NCBI GenBank assembly: GCA_035515235.1
Contig: DATJBS010000038.1
Location: 59,814-123,813, forward strand
DNA length: 64,000 bases
Direction of reading: 5' to 3'
From: JAMLHH01 sp035515235
Lineage (GTDB): Bacteria; Bacteroidota; Bacteroidia; Chitinophagales; JADIYW01
Part shown: positions 9,201-17,402 of the stretch, in pieces
How the letters are laid out: every line of letters starts with the position of its first letter
Numbering within the stretch: position 1 is the first letter of the stretch
Made by a program: the position numbers and the translations under genes
Notes under the pieces: model-generated
Databases searched by the model: none
What the model was told of the DNA's origin: nothing
What the model saw: the letters and a program-made list of their open reading frames with translations, nothing else

Positions 9201-10481
9201 CCGTTTTTTACTGCCTTTTTTGCGAACCAATACATTATTCAGAACCTGCCAAATCTTAAACTCTTGAAACAAAGGCGAAGATTTTGGAGCTACTTTTAGA
9301 CCAATGGTTTTTTTATGACCATTAATGTTTTTTTCTTTACATTCAAATTCACAAAAACTCACCAAATCCTTTTGGGATTTAAGCTTGCGTTGATAAAAAA
9401 TGGTGATGTCTCTAATTTCAGATTTTAACTCAGCGGTTAATTCAGCGTGATGTTTGGATTGCTCTGCCCAGATGGCTTCAAATTCATCCAAATAATCTTG
9501 TCTGTAAAACACTTGATTTTTCAGTCGGGTATGTGGATTTTGCTGCAATTGTTTGTACAGATATTGCCCCACCGTTTCTTTATTAAAATACAATTCCTTG
9601 CTTCTGTCTGAAATAGCCCCCAGATAGCCGCTTGAATTATTCAAATTATTATTGATTTCCTGCAAAACAATTGCAAGTTGCTCCAATTCTAATTTTGTAG
9701 TTATGGCATCACTTCTCCATTTATAATTTTCGATTTTTTGTTCAAATCCTTTTGCGCTACGTTTTATTCCAACTAAATTCATTGGCTCTTTACAAATAGC
9801 CCAAGTTTGAGTTTTATTTTTGTTCAGTAAATTTTGCTTTAATTCATCTGTTAGAATCTCAGAATAAAACTGCTTTTGCACATTCCAAACCTTATTAAAT
9901 TCCGTTTGCAAATCGGAACGATAAAAATCAGGAACTGTCTTTTTACTATCTTTCAACAATTGATACGCTAATTGTCCAGGCGTAAGATTTTCTTCATACA
10001 ATCTTTTTGCAATCGCCATTCCATCTATAGCTTGTCCTTCGTCTTCATTTTTGGCTTTACGACTGCTTTTATAACCACGCTTTTTATTGATGGCTAAAAA
10101 GACTCTCGCCAATTCCTCTTTTTCTATTTTTTCAGAAACAGATTTTGCCCGCAAATGCCATGTTTCAAAAGTAGTTTGTTTGCCATCTTCAGCCAGAATA
10201 GCATCTTTGGTAATGATATTGGCCTTTTGCAAGGCATCAATCAAATTGTCTCTTCGCAATTGATAACGGTCGAGTGTACGCCTTGCTCCACGTTTAAGAG
10301 TTCTATCCGCATTTACTGAAACTGGTTTGCCTTTTTCAAAATTGGTTTGCTCGTCTGTGGTTAATGGGTTTACACGTGATCCTATTTGAACTATAAAAGA
10401 TTGTTCTGACGTATCGCCTTCTATAACGTGTGCGAAACCAATGGAGGTAGTGCCCAAATCTAAACCAAGTATATTTTTCAT
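6228..10481 (-). CDS. cas9: Type II-C CRISPR endonuclease Cas9
   Basis: An RNA-guided DNA nuclease of 1417 residues. The start is the ATG at 10481, giving MKNILGLDLGTTSIGFAHV with RuvC-I Asp8. An in-frame ATG 23 codons upstream would put translation inside the tracrRNA region and is rejected. An arginine-rich bridge helix follows (RGARRTLDRYQLRRDNL). RuvC-II has Glu716 (IRIELSREL). The HNH domain has D800-H801 (YDIDHIIPQS) and N824. RuvC-III has H966 and D969 (HHAMDALTVAF). All catalytic residues are intact. The C-terminal WED/PAM-interacting region holds a roughly 80-residue internal duplication (about 1115-1140 and 1194-1216, both with GNDPKKAF). Length and architecture fit Bacteroidota II-C enzymes. 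No cas1, cas2 or array is adjacent. Confidence 0.97.
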   Translation of the reverse strand: MKNILGLDLGTTSIGFAHVIEGDTSEQSFIVQIGSRVNPLTTDEQTNFEKGKPVSVNADRTLKRGARRTLDRYQLRRDNLIDALQKANIITKDAILAEDGKQTTFETWHLRAKSVSEKIEKEELARVFLAINKKRGYKSSRKAKNEDEGQAIDGMAIAKRLYEENLTPGQLAYQLLKDSKKTVPDFYRSDLQTEFNKVWNVQKQFYSEILTDELKQNLLNKNKTQTWAICKEPMNLVGIKRSAKGFEQKIENYKWRSDAITTKLELEQLAIVLQEINNNLNNSSGYLGAISDRSKELYFNKETVGQYLYKQLQQNPHTRLKNQVFYRQDYLDEFEAIWAEQSKHHAELTAELKSEIRDITIFYQRKLKSQKDLVSFCEFECKEKNINGHKKTIGLKVAPKSSPLFQEFKIWQVLNNVLVRKKGSKKRVAKNTDQTKLFEEEQKIFAFDLAAKQVLFNELNLKGNLKSNKIIELLDYKSADWELNYSELEGNRTNKELYNAYLKILDIEGYDVKDLLKVKSNKDEVALDDLDVPASEIKDMVHQIFASLGIDTNILDFDAELEGKAFEQQASYQLWHLLYSYEGDDSPSGNEKLYELLAKKFGFKKEHAQVLANVTFSDDYGNLSSKAIRKIFPHIKELHYDKACDMAGYRHSAASLTKEEIANRPLKDKLELLKKNSLRNPVVEKILNQLVNVINTILEKNRVINPDFKFDEIRIELSRELKKNAKERAEMTTNINAAKIENDKIRETIKKEFSNVPNPTKNDIVRYKLYQELAFNGYKDLYTHKKIDYYKLFGKEYDIDHIIPQSKMFDDSFSNKVLVPRQANLDKGNKTANDYMSNKSQKDYEDYISILESLYKEKKISKAKYQKLLKQESEIGDGFIDRDLRDSQYIAKKAKNMLYDITRSVVSTSGQITDRLRDDWGLINIMQELNFEKFKALGLTEMVEKKDGSFKERIVDWSKRNDHRHHAMDALTVAFTKHNHIQYLNFLNARKNENHKEHNVIIGIEGKETTWKHDDDGNKKRVFNLPIPNFRQVAKEHLENVLVSHKAKNKVVTKNKNKTKSKNGEKVKVELTPRGQLHKETVYGKYQYYVNKEEKVSGKFDEATIAKVSNPMFKSLLLQRLQENGNDPKKAFIGKNALSKMPIYLDEAKTETLPETVKLTWLEEDYSIRKDITPENFKDLKTIEKILDEGVKRILLNRLKEFGNDPKKAFSDLDKNPIWLNQSKGIAIKRVTITGVKNAEFLHYKKDHLGNDILDKNGKQIPVDFVSTGNNHHVAIYRDEKVNLQERVVSLFDAVQLVNAGESVIDKAYNQGLGWQFLFTMKQNEYFIFLNEKTGFNPKEIDLLDPKNKKRISPNLFRVQKLATKNYMFRHHLETTVDVKPELKNIAYYPQLGLNGIKEIIKVRLNHLGDIVGVGEY

Positions 10482-10518
10482 AATATCTAATATAATTAGA
10501 AAAATACAAAATGTTTCA

Positions 10519-10526
10519 TATATTTG
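10519..10526 (+). promoter_or_regulatory. Putative -7 box of the tracrRNA promoter
   Basis: TATATTTG fits the Bacteroidota -7 consensus TAnnTTTG and would start transcription near 10533, just at the anti-repeat. No convincing -33 TTG is found at the usual spacing, so this is suggestive only. Confidence 0.4.
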
Positions 10527-10529
10527 AAT

Positions 10530-10615
10530 CTCAATTTGAAAGCAATTCACAATAAGGATTATTCCGTTGTGAAAACATTTAGTGCCTCGACTATCTTCGG
10601 GGCAATTTTATTTTA
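10530..10615 (+). ncRNA. tracrRNA for the type II-C Cas9
   Basis: Transcribed away from cas9, starting about 50 bp upstream of its start codon. In order it shows an anti-repeat (CAATTTGAAAGCAATTCACA, 10532-10551), a nexus-type element (AAGGATTATTCCG) bracketed by CACAA/TTGTG (10548-10552 and 10567-10571), the single-stranded GAAAACATTTAG, and a terminator hairpin TGCCTCGA-ctatct-TCGGGGCA (10583-10604) followed by a T-rich run. The anti-repeat predicts a CRISPR repeat starting about GTTGTGAATTGCTTTCAAAT. This resembles Bacteroidota II-C repeats as I remember them (B. fragilis: GTTGTGATTTGCTTTCAAA). The 3' end may extend to about 10679, given the duplicated downstream DNA. Confidence 0.88.
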
Positions 10616-10679
10616 GAGAGGTAATTCCTAATAGACACCTACTTAACTGACTAAAACATGCTGGTTTTGCACTTTTGGA
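10570..10679 (+). repeat. 110-bp direct repeat, right copy (tracrRNA 3' region)
   Basis: The partner of 4910-5019, in the same orientation and 5660 bp away, with a single mismatch. The left boundary falls at the junction between nexus and terminator of the tracrRNA; the right boundary is at ACTTTTGGA. No inverted ends or transposase gene accompany it. Confidence 0.95.
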
Positions 10680-11313
10680 AGTGCATTTATTATCAAGTAT
10701 TGCACATCCTATTGTGCATTTTTGTTAATTTTGATAAAAATGTCAGTTAATTGGATGTGATTTATGATTAAATTCTGAAACACTTAATTGGTTCAGAATA
10801 ACTGTTCAAATGAGACTTAGTTATTCGAATAGATTCTGAAACAAGTTCAGAATGACATGGTTCAGAATGACATGGTTCAGAATGAAGAATTAATGTGCTA
10901 ATGTGAAGAATATGCTAATGTGGAAATTCTTTTATAAATAGATCCTTAGAGTTATTGGAATTGAGATCCTTTCAGGATGACATTAATAAGCAACATATGA
11001 AGTATAGCAAAATGGATTCTGAAACAATTCTGAAACGAGTTCAGAATGACATGGTTCAGAATGAAGAATTAATGTGTTAATGTGAACAATGTGCTAATGT
11101 GAAGATTAATTTTTTAAGAGATTCTGAAGTGATTCTGAAACGAGTTCAGAATGACATGGTTCAGAATGACATTTAGAAATAATACATTTTCTGTTTTGAA
11201 CTCTGTCTCGGCTGAGGGATAGAACGGAGGATCACCCGAAATGTAATGGAGGGAAGCCGCAGAGAAAGCCCGACCGCTTTCCTGACGGAAGGAAGGAAAG
11301 TGGACAGCCCCAA
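10680..11313. repeat. Intergenic block of dispersed Bacteroidota repeats
   Basis: No gene is seen here. The block contains several copies of two short repeat kinds. One is the palindromic GATTCTGAAAC-A/G-AGTTCAGAATGAC with following GGTTCAGAATGA units (near 10831-10885, 11013-11068 and 11123-11170). The other is the tandem TTAATGTGcTAATGTG (near 10890-10922 and 11069-11103). A GC-richer stretch at 11205-11310 encodes an open frame on the minus strand that looks like repeat translation, not a gene. Such intergenic repeats are common in this phylum. Confidence 0.75.
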
Positions 11314-11342
11314 ATAAAAAAGCAGGCAATTGCTTACCTGCT
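11314..11342 (-). terminator. Rho-independent terminator of the cbb3 operon
   Basis: Stem AGCAGG/CCTGCT (11321-11326 with 11337-11342), followed on the minus strand by a run of T. It lies 36 bp after the last gene of the operon. Confidence 0.8.
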
Positions 11343-11377
11343 CCTAAAAATCATTATCACCAAAACCAACTTTGGCT

Positions 11378-12091
11378 TTATCTAGTAGGCTCGCAGCAAT
11401 GTTCGACGCATTGAGTATCTACATTATAAGATGGACTGACGTAGGGTATGCCGAGATTCATGCCTCTGAGGATCATGATGATACCTAGAGCGACAATCCA
11501 AACAGGGACTATTTTTTTGAATGCATTTTTGACGGATGGCTTGATCCATTTGCTAGCAATCATAATTCCTGCCATCATGGGTATCGTGCCTAATCCGAAG
11601 AAGAACATTAGTAAGGAGCCTTGCCAAACTGCTCCGGTGGCAAATGCTGAAATCAATGCCATATATACTAATCCACAGGGCAAGAAACCATTGAGTATGC
11701 CTATGGATAAATAGGTGACATAAGATTTCTCTTTGCGCATAAGCTGTCCTAGCTTGCTGGAAATTTTTGCGCTCCATGCCGCTGAGGCTATCCACCCCGG
11801 TCGATAATAATAGACGAATGCTAGCAATAAAATAAGAACTCCGCCTCCAATGGAAAGGGCTTGTTGTAATCCAAATATTTTAAAGCTACTGCCTAATAAT
11901 CCCAATACTGCACCCATGAGAGCATAGGTGATGGCTCGACCTATATTGTATAAAAAGATATTGGTATATTTCTGAAAAGCAGGAAGCTGATGTACTGGTA
12001 GTGACAAGGCGATAGGTCCGCACATGCCTACACAATGCATACTTCCTAATATACCTATGGTAAGACCGGTGATGATAGGTATAGTGATCAT
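11378..12091 (-). CDS. TauE/SafE-like membrane protein of the cbb3 operon
   Basis: A 237-residue polytopic membrane protein. The N-terminus has TIGILGSMHCVGMCGPIAL, with paired Cys typical of the UreH/DsbD-like transmembrane group that annotation pipelines call sulfite exporter TauE/SafE. A second conserved helix pair holds GILNGFLPCGLVYMAL. About six hydrophobic segments are visible. The C-terminal tail carries a Cys-rich end (CVEHCCEP) that could bind copper. In many Bacteroidota and Proteobacteria this gene follows fixH in cbb3 operons, where a role in copper delivery or redox maturation of the oxidase is suspected. True sulfite export is unlikely in this context. Confidence 0.8.
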   Translation of the reverse strand: MITIPIITGLTIGILGSMHCVGMCGPIALSLPVHQLPAFQKYTNIFLYNIGRAITYALMGAVLGLLGSSFKIFGLQQALSIGGGVLILLLAFVYYYRPGWIASAAWSAKISSKLGQLMRKEKSYVTYLSIGILNGFLPCGLVYMALISAFATGAVWQGSLLMFFFGLGTIPMMAGIMIASKWIKPSVKNAFKKIVPVWIVALGIIMILRGMNLGIPYVSPSYNVDTQCVEHCCEPTR

Positions 12092-12102
12092 GGTATTATT
12101 AC

Positions 12103-12540
12103 TTATCGGATATAGATGTTTTCGTCGCTATAGTAATGGCTTTTTTGATTGTTCCATTCTACTCTGATTTTATACATTCCTCTTTTAAATTCTGATTTTT
12201 GAACTAAAAATCTACCTGTGCTATCTGGTGTCAATTTATATTTTAGATCGTGAATCTTATTGTCTTGCTTTAGAAAATTCACTGATCCTTCTTCTATGTT
12301 TTCAAAAGATGTAGCAGGTAATTGTATGGTGACAAATTGCTGATCTTGTTGAATAATAGGTTCTGTTTGAATAGCGTTTAATGCTTTTTTTGCATCGATT
12401 AGAGATTGATATTTCATCTCCTGTACGTAGTAGTTCTCATCGAACATTTCATTGGTCTGCTGCATGGCAATATATACCATGCTCAACATACCTACTACGA
12501 ATACAATGATTACTAAAAATATTTTGTACCCCCAATTCAT
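12103..12540 (-). CDS. ccoH: FixH/CcoH oxidase assembly protein
   Basis: A 145-residue protein with one N-terminal transmembrane helix (IFLVIIVFVVGMLSMVYIAM) and an extracytoplasmic domain, the FixH layout. FixH/CcoH is needed for assembly or stability of cbb3 oxidase. The soluble part contains GMYKIRVEWNNQKSHYYSDE near the C-terminus, typical of the family. The gene lies 3 bp after ccoG and 11 bp before the TauE-like gene, inside the operon. Confidence 0.88.
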   Translation of the reverse strand: MNWGYKIFLVIIVFVVGMLSMVYIAMQQTNEMFDENYYVQEMKYQSLIDAKKALNAIQTEPIIQQDQQFVTIQLPATSFENIEEGSVNFLKQDNKIHDLKYKLTPDSTGRFLVQKSEFKRGMYKIRVEWNNQKSHYYSDENIYIR

Positions 12541-12543
12541 AAT

Positions 12544-13968
12544 TTAAAATTTAAAAGGTGCTAAAAATTTAGTTTCTACTTTTTGGAATAATTTCCCATT
12601 TCTATACACTCCTACTTTAACTTCCGTCGTTCTTTTACCGAGAGATTCTTTAGGTAATTCGATGAAGAAGGTGGTTTTGTTGATTGCTTCTTTTTTCAAT
12701 AAAAGATGATTGTCTTCGTCGTGACCTACTATTTTAATTGTTCCTTCGACATCTATTAATCTCAATTCTACTGGTACGTCTAATTTAGATTTATTGATAA
12801 TTTTGGCATCAAATAGGTTGCTTACTGTGCCTGCTTGCGCATCGACTTGGTAAGTTTGACCTTTGACTCTACCTATAAATGTTTCGATATTTTTACGAGT
12901 AGCGATCAATGTACCTAAGAAGATAAATAGGATGACTAATAGTCCTGTATAAGCTTTGACTTTAAGTGTGATTGGTGATTTTACTCCAGATTCGATTTCA
13001 TTTTCAGAAGCATATCTGATCAGTCCTTTTGGAAGATTAATTTGCTCCATGATATCGTCGCATGCATCTATACAAGCTGTACAGCCTACACACTCCATCT
13101 GTACTCCGTCGCGGATATCTATACCTGTAGGACAAACGACTACACATTTTTTACAGTCTATACAATCTCCAAGTCCGTCTTCTTCTTTATTTTTTAGTTT
13201 TCCTCTTGGTTCGCCACGGTTATAATCGTAGCTGATTTGCATGGTATCTTTATCAAACATTACTCCTTGCAGACGTCCGTAAGGACAAATCGTAGTACAC
13301 ACAATCTCTCTTACATATGCGAACACAAAATAGAATACGAATGTGAATCCTATCAAACCTGCTAGAGTAGCGAAGTTTTCAGAGATAGGTTGTTGCATTT
13401 TTTGAAACAATACATCTGAGCCTATAATATAAGCGAAAAAAGTATTGGCTATTAGGAAAGAAAAAAGGAAAAATATGATTTGCTTCCCTCCTTTTTTGAG
13501 AATTTTCTCAGCATTCCACGGTGCTTTATTAAGCTTGCGTTGTTGTGCAGGAGTACCTTCTATCCACCACTCTATCTGACGGAAGACAAATTCCATGAAG
13601 ATGGTTTGCGGACATACCCAACCGCAAAATATTCTTCCATAGACTACAGTAAATAAGACTACAGTAATAATTAAGGTGATGAATGCAATAGCGAAAATAA
13701 AGAAATCTGTTGGCCAAAATATTTTACCAAACAGATTGAATTTTCCTTCTAATACATTGAATTGTAAAAATTGTGCTCCATCGATTCTTATCAATGGCAT
13801 AATGAAGAAAATAGCCAAATAGAAGTACGCTAAGTATAATCTTAGGTTATAGAATTTCCCTTCTGGCTTGATGGCATGTATCCACTTTCGCTTTCCTTCT
13901 TCATCTACGGAGCTTATGCGTGAGCGAAACTCCTCGTCTTCTTCTTCTATTTGGCTATTATATTTCAT
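12544..13968 (-). CDS. ccoG: Cytochrome c oxidase accessory protein CcoG
   Basis: A 474-residue membrane ferredoxin-like protein. CcoG (FixG/RdxA) is a Cu(II) reductase that supplies Cu(I) for cbb3 assembly. The sequence shows several transmembrane helices in the first 230 residues, the membrane Cys motifs GWVCPQ and CTTICPYGRLQG, and two 4Fe-4S clusters (CIDCKKCVVVCP, then CVGCTACIDAC) near 268-305. A further helix and a C-terminal immunoglobulin-like domain follow. The length matches the family. It lies between ccoP and fixH, as in other oxidase operons. Confidence 0.95.
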   Translation of the reverse strand: MKYNSQIEEEDEEFRSRISSVDEEGKRKWIHAIKPEGKFYNLRLYLAYFYLAIFFIMPLIRIDGAQFLQFNVLEGKFNLFGKIFWPTDFFIFAIAFITLIITVVLFTVVYGRIFCGWVCPQTIFMEFVFRQIEWWIEGTPAQQRKLNKAPWNAEKILKKGGKQIIFFLFSFLIANTFFAYIIGSDVLFQKMQQPISENFATLAGLIGFTFVFYFVFAYVREIVCTTICPYGRLQGVMFDKDTMQISYDYNRGEPRGKLKNKEEDGLGDCIDCKKCVVVCPTGIDIRDGVQMECVGCTACIDACDDIMEQINLPKGLIRYASENEIESGVKSPITLKVKAYTGLLVILFIFLGTLIATRKNIETFIGRVKGQTYQVDAQAGTVSNLFDAKIINKSKLDVPVELRLIDVEGTIKIVGHDEDNHLLLKKEAINKTTFFIELPKESLGKRTTEVKVGVYRNGKLFQKVETKFLAPFKF

Positions 13969-13988
13969 TTTTTATTATTTAGTAAGAA

Positions 13989-15092
13989 TTATACTTCAGC
14001 TACTTCTTCAGCTAATATATCAGCCGTCGCAGTAGTGTCAGCTGATTCGTATAATTCTCCTTGAGGTTCTTTTGCATCAGGAGGGTTACTTCCTTGAATA
14101 GAATGTATAAAAGAAACCACTTCTGAAATTTGTACTGGAGATAAGACATCTGCCCAAGCAGTCATCCCTTTCTCTAATACACCATATTTGATAATTTTAA
14201 AAATATCACCTGCTGTATTTCCGTGTAACCAATAAGCATCTGTTAGGTTAGGACCTACAGAACCACCGCCATCTGCTTTATGACAAGCGAAACAGTTTGC
14301 TTCATATAGTTTCTTTCCATTAGCAATACTTGATGCATCTGTTAAGAATATAACAGAATTTTCGTCTACAGCACTTGCTTGAGTTTTCAAATATTCGTTA
14401 TGAGCTTCTTCAGCTTTGGCCATTTCGATATTATATTCTTCGATTTGCATTGGAGCAGATTTACTCACATGGTATACCCACATATAGATAATAGCTATAG
14501 CTATAGAAGCTAAAAATCCAAATGTAAACCAAGGTGGTGTAACGTTATCTAATTCTTTGATACCATCATATACATGACCTGTTTCAAGTTCAGACTCTTC
14601 TTCCATTGGTCTCAACTTGTTCATTTTAGTCCACATGTCTACTATCCAATTAGTTTTGGCTTTAGCGCCTTCGTGGTCTGCAATAGCCTTAGCGCCTGAG
14701 AACCAATTCAATAAGTTAGTGACATTATATGCCAATATACCAATGATCAATAACTCTATAAGTATAATGATGATCAACATCCAAGTGACATAGTTAAAAT
14801 CACTCATAGAAGAAGCATTAGCAGTGGACGCAGACAAAAGGATTAATCCTAATACTCCTGCTGCTTTTGATTTTTTATCGATATTAATTTTTACACTAAA
14901 GATGACTAGTCTTGCTAAAAAATAGATAGGTAAAGTTAAGAATACGGCAAACATCATTAATAAAGTGTCTGTATTAATAGAGAAGAATTCTGTTGGAGGC
15001 AATTCTTGAGCTGCTTCTTGAGCAATCGTAGGAAGAGCCAATAACATTGCCAGGACAAAACCTGAGATCTTTTTAAAAGATTTGAATTTCAT
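13989..15092 (-). CDS. ccoP: cbb3 oxidase subunit CcoP (single-haem form)
   Basis: A 367-residue membrane-anchored cytochrome c of the cbb3 complex. The start at 15092 (MKFKSFKKISGF) gives a signal-type N-terminus and avoids overlap with ccoQ; an upstream in-frame ATG at 15131 would overlap it. Three or more membrane segments precede the CcoP N-terminal domain (VTPPWFTFGF, then IYMWVYHVS). There is one haem motif, CFACH, near two-thirds of the length, with a Met ligand in GMTAWADVLS. Classical proteobacterial CcoP has two haem c sites; the Bacteroidota form usually has one, so this is a lineage trait and not a defect. An acidic Ala-rich tail ends the protein. Confidence 0.92.
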   Translation of the reverse strand: MKFKSFKKISGFVLAMLLALPTIAQEAAQELPPTEFFSINTDTLLMMFAVFLTLPIYFLARLVIFSVKINIDKKSKAAGVLGLILLSASTANASSMSDFNYVTWMLIIIILIELLIIGILAYNVTNLLNWFSGAKAIADHEGAKAKTNWIVDMWTKMNKLRPMEEESELETGHVYDGIKELDNVTPPWFTFGFLASIAIAIIYMWVYHVSKSAPMQIEEYNIEMAKAEEAHNEYLKTQASAVDENSVIFLTDASSIANGKKLYEANCFACHKADGGGSVGPNLTDAYWLHGNTAGDIFKIIKYGVLEKGMTAWADVLSPVQISEVVSFIHSIQGSNPPDAKEPQGELYESADTTATADILAEEVAEV

Positions 15093-15102
15093 GGTTTTTA
15101 TT

Positions 15103-15267
15103 TTAGTTATCATCCAATGGTAGTTTTTCAATATGTTCGAGCTCTTTGCTATTCATTCTCATAATCATTATAGTAACTAAAATGAAGAATGAAACGAATA
15201 ATACGAGTGAAATGATGGGGTATATTGCAACCCCATTTATTGTAGTTAAATATTCTGCAAATTTCAT
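15103..15267 (-). CDS. ccoQ: Small cbb3 oxidase subunit CcoQ-like
   Basis: A 54-residue protein starting MKFAEYLTTINGVAIYP, with one transmembrane helix (IISLVLFVSFFILVTIMIM) and a charged C-terminal tail ending LPLDDN. Size, topology and position between ccoNO and ccoP fit CcoQ, a small subunit that stabilises cbb3 oxidase. It is short and easily missed. It starts 5 bp after the ccoNO stop and ends 10 bp before the ccoP start. Confidence 0.8.
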   Translation of the reverse strand: MKFAEYLTTINGVAIYPIISLVLFVSFFILVTIMIMRMNSKELEHIEKLPLDDN

Positions 15268-15272
15268 AACGA

Positions 15273-17390
15273 TTAGTTTTGAGCCTTAATGTCTCTACCC
15301 ATTCTTTGTAAATAGGCAATTACAGCAATAATTTCTTTACTCGGTTCAATTTCAATGTCTGCTGTTTTTAAGTTAGCAACGATAGAAACCGCTTGTTTTT
15401 TCAAATCATCATTAGCAATATCTTCGTAATTGAAAGGATATGGTACTCCCATTTTACGCATTGCATGAATTTTTGAACGAGTCGTAGCTATATTTAAGTC
15501 ATCTTCAAACAAGAACGGATATGGCGGCATAATAGAACCTTCTGCCATTGAACTAGGATCTAACATGTGGTAGAAATGCCAGCTATCTGGATATTTGCCA
15601 CCGATTCTAGCTAAATCCGGACCTGTACGTTTACTACCCCATTGGAATGGATGGTCGTAAACAAATTCACCAGCTTTAGAGTATTCACCATAACGTGCTA
15701 CTTCGTATCTGAAAGGTCTAATTTGTTGAGAGTGACAATTGTAACATCCTTCTCTAATATAAATATCTCTTCCTTGTAATTCTAAAGGAGTGTATGGTTT
15801 CACACTAGAAATAGTTGGAATATTACTTTTAACTAAATAAGTAGGAATCAATTCAACGATACCACCAATAGAAACTACTATTAAACTTAAAGTCAATAAA
15901 ACAATAGGCTTACGCTCAATCACACTGTGCCAGAAAGCATTCTTAGGTGCATGATATACTTTAGGCAAAGGAGCAGCTTCCATTTCTTCAGTTTCAACAA
16001 ACTCATCTTGCTTAGTAGTTCTGTAAACGTTGTAAATCATTAATACTACACCACTTAGATATAATAAACCACCTAAAGCTCTTAACATATAATAAGGTAG
16101 AACTGTATTCACGATATCCATGAACTGGTATTCTAACTGACCTTCAGGAGTAAATGACTTCATCATGAAGTAAGATCTGAAAGCTGAGAAATATAATGGA
16201 ATAGCATAAATAATGATACCTAATGTTCCTATCCAGAAATGCGTAGAAGCTAATTTTCTAGAGAATAATGTAGTGTTGAATAATTTTGGGATCAACCAGT
16301 ATAACATACCGAATGTCATGAAGCCGTTCCATCCTAATGCACCAATATGTACGTGAGCAATCGTCCAGTCAGAGTAGTGTGAAATTGCGTTCACATTTTT
16401 CAATGACATCATCGGGCCTTCAAATGTACTCATACCGTAACAAGTCACCCCTACTACGAAGAATTTCAAAATAGGATCGACTCTTACTTTATCCCAAGCA
16501 CCACGAAGTGTAAATAAACCATTCAACATACCACCCCAACTAGGCAATAATAACATGATGGAGAAAACTGTACCGAGAGATTGTGCCCACTCAGGAACAG
16601 CTGTATATAATAAATGGTGAGGTCCTGCCCAGATATAAAGGAAAATCAAAGACCAGAAGTGTACAATACTTAATCTATAAGAATAAATTGGACGATTAGC
16701 TGCTTTAGGTAGGAAATAATACATCAAACCTAAATATGGAGTAGTCAAGAAGAATGCTACCGCATTATGACCGTACCACCACTGTACTAAGGCGTCTTGA
16801 ACACCTGCATACCAAGAATAACTTTTGAATAAACCAACAGGAATTACTGCAGCGTTCACAACGTGTAATAATGCCACAGTCACCCATGAACCAATAAAGA
16901 ACCAAATCGCAACATATAAATGTCGTTCTCTTCTGGTCAATATCGTTCCAAACATATTTACACCAAACAGTACCCAAATAATTGTGATAGCGATATCAAT
17001 AGGCCATTCTATTTCAGCGTATTCTTTGGCTTGAGTAAAGCCCATTAAGAGCGTCACTGCAGCTGCAACAATAATCAACTGCCATCCCCAGAAATGAATT
17101 CTACCTAATTTCTCACTCCACATTGGAGTCTTTAATAATCTAGGCATGGAGTAATAAACAGCTGTAAAGATTCCGTTTCCTACGAATGCAAAAATCACAG
17201 CATTGGTATGAACAGGTCTTAAACGGCCAAAAGCCAAATGAGGGAAGTACTCGCTAAAATTGAAAACTGGAAATGCTAATTGTAAAGCAGCTAACAGTCC
17301 TATTAACATCCCTACAAAACCCCAAAAAATCGTCGCGTAAGCGAACCATTTCGGCAGTCTGTTGTCATAAGTGAACTTTTCTAATTGCAT
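15273..17390 (-). CDS. ccoNO: Fused cbb3 cytochrome c oxidase subunits I and II (CcoN-CcoO)
   Basis: A 705-residue fusion. Residues 1 to about 460 are CcoN, the haem-copper core with twelve predicted helices. Haem and copper ligands are visible: H61 (RPVHTNAV), Cu-B H208 (WWYGHNAVAF), H258-H259 (WAGPHHLLY), and H346/H348 (AHVHIGALGW). Residues of about 480-705 are CcoO, with a membrane anchor and one haem c site (CYNCH, C549-C552-H553) plus a Met ligand (GSIMPPYPF). This is the catalytic centre of the high-affinity terminal oxidase used at low oxygen. The N-O fusion is typical of Bacteroidota. It lies 12 bp after ccoS. Confidence 0.97.
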   Translation of the reverse strand: MQLEKFTYDNRLPKWFAYATIFWGFVGMLIGLLAALQLAFPVFNFSEYFPHLAFGRLRPVHTNAVIFAFVGNGIFTAVYYSMPRLLKTPMWSEKLGRIHFWGWQLIIVAAAVTLLMGFTQAKEYAEIEWPIDIAITIIWVLFGVNMFGTILTRRERHLYVAIWFFIGSWVTVALLHVVNAAVIPVGLFKSYSWYAGVQDALVQWWYGHNAVAFFLTTPYLGLMYYFLPKAANRPIYSYRLSIVHFWSLIFLYIWAGPHHLLYTAVPEWAQSLGTVFSIMLLLPSWGGMLNGLFTLRGAWDKVRVDPILKFFVVGVTCYGMSTFEGPMMSLKNVNAISHYSDWTIAHVHIGALGWNGFMTFGMLYWLIPKLFNTTLFSRKLASTHFWIGTLGIIIYAIPLYFSAFRSYFMMKSFTPEGQLEYQFMDIVNTVLPYYMLRALGGLLYLSGVVLMIYNVYRTTKQDEFVETEEMEAAPLPKVYHAPKNAFWHSVIERKPIVLLTLSLIVVSIGGIVELIPTYLVKSNIPTISSVKPYTPLELQGRDIYIREGCYNCHSQQIRPFRYEVARYGEYSKAGEFVYDHPFQWGSKRTGPDLARIGGKYPDSWHFYHMLDPSSMAEGSIMPPYPFLFEDDLNIATTRSKIHAMRKMGVPYPFNYEDIANDDLKKQAVSIVANLKTADIEIEPSKEIIAVIAYLQRMGRDIKAQN

Positions 17391-17402
17391 AAAATTGGTT
17401 GG

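Noticed and set aside
10482..10550. N-terminal extension of Cas9 by 23 codons from an upstream ATG
   Set aside because: The extension has no family similarity and lies in the tracrRNA anti-repeat and promoter; the RuvC-I motif follows the ATG at 10481.
11114..11329. Open frame of 71 codons on the minus strand
   Set aside because: It is a translation of dispersed repeat DNA, including the TTCAGAA units.
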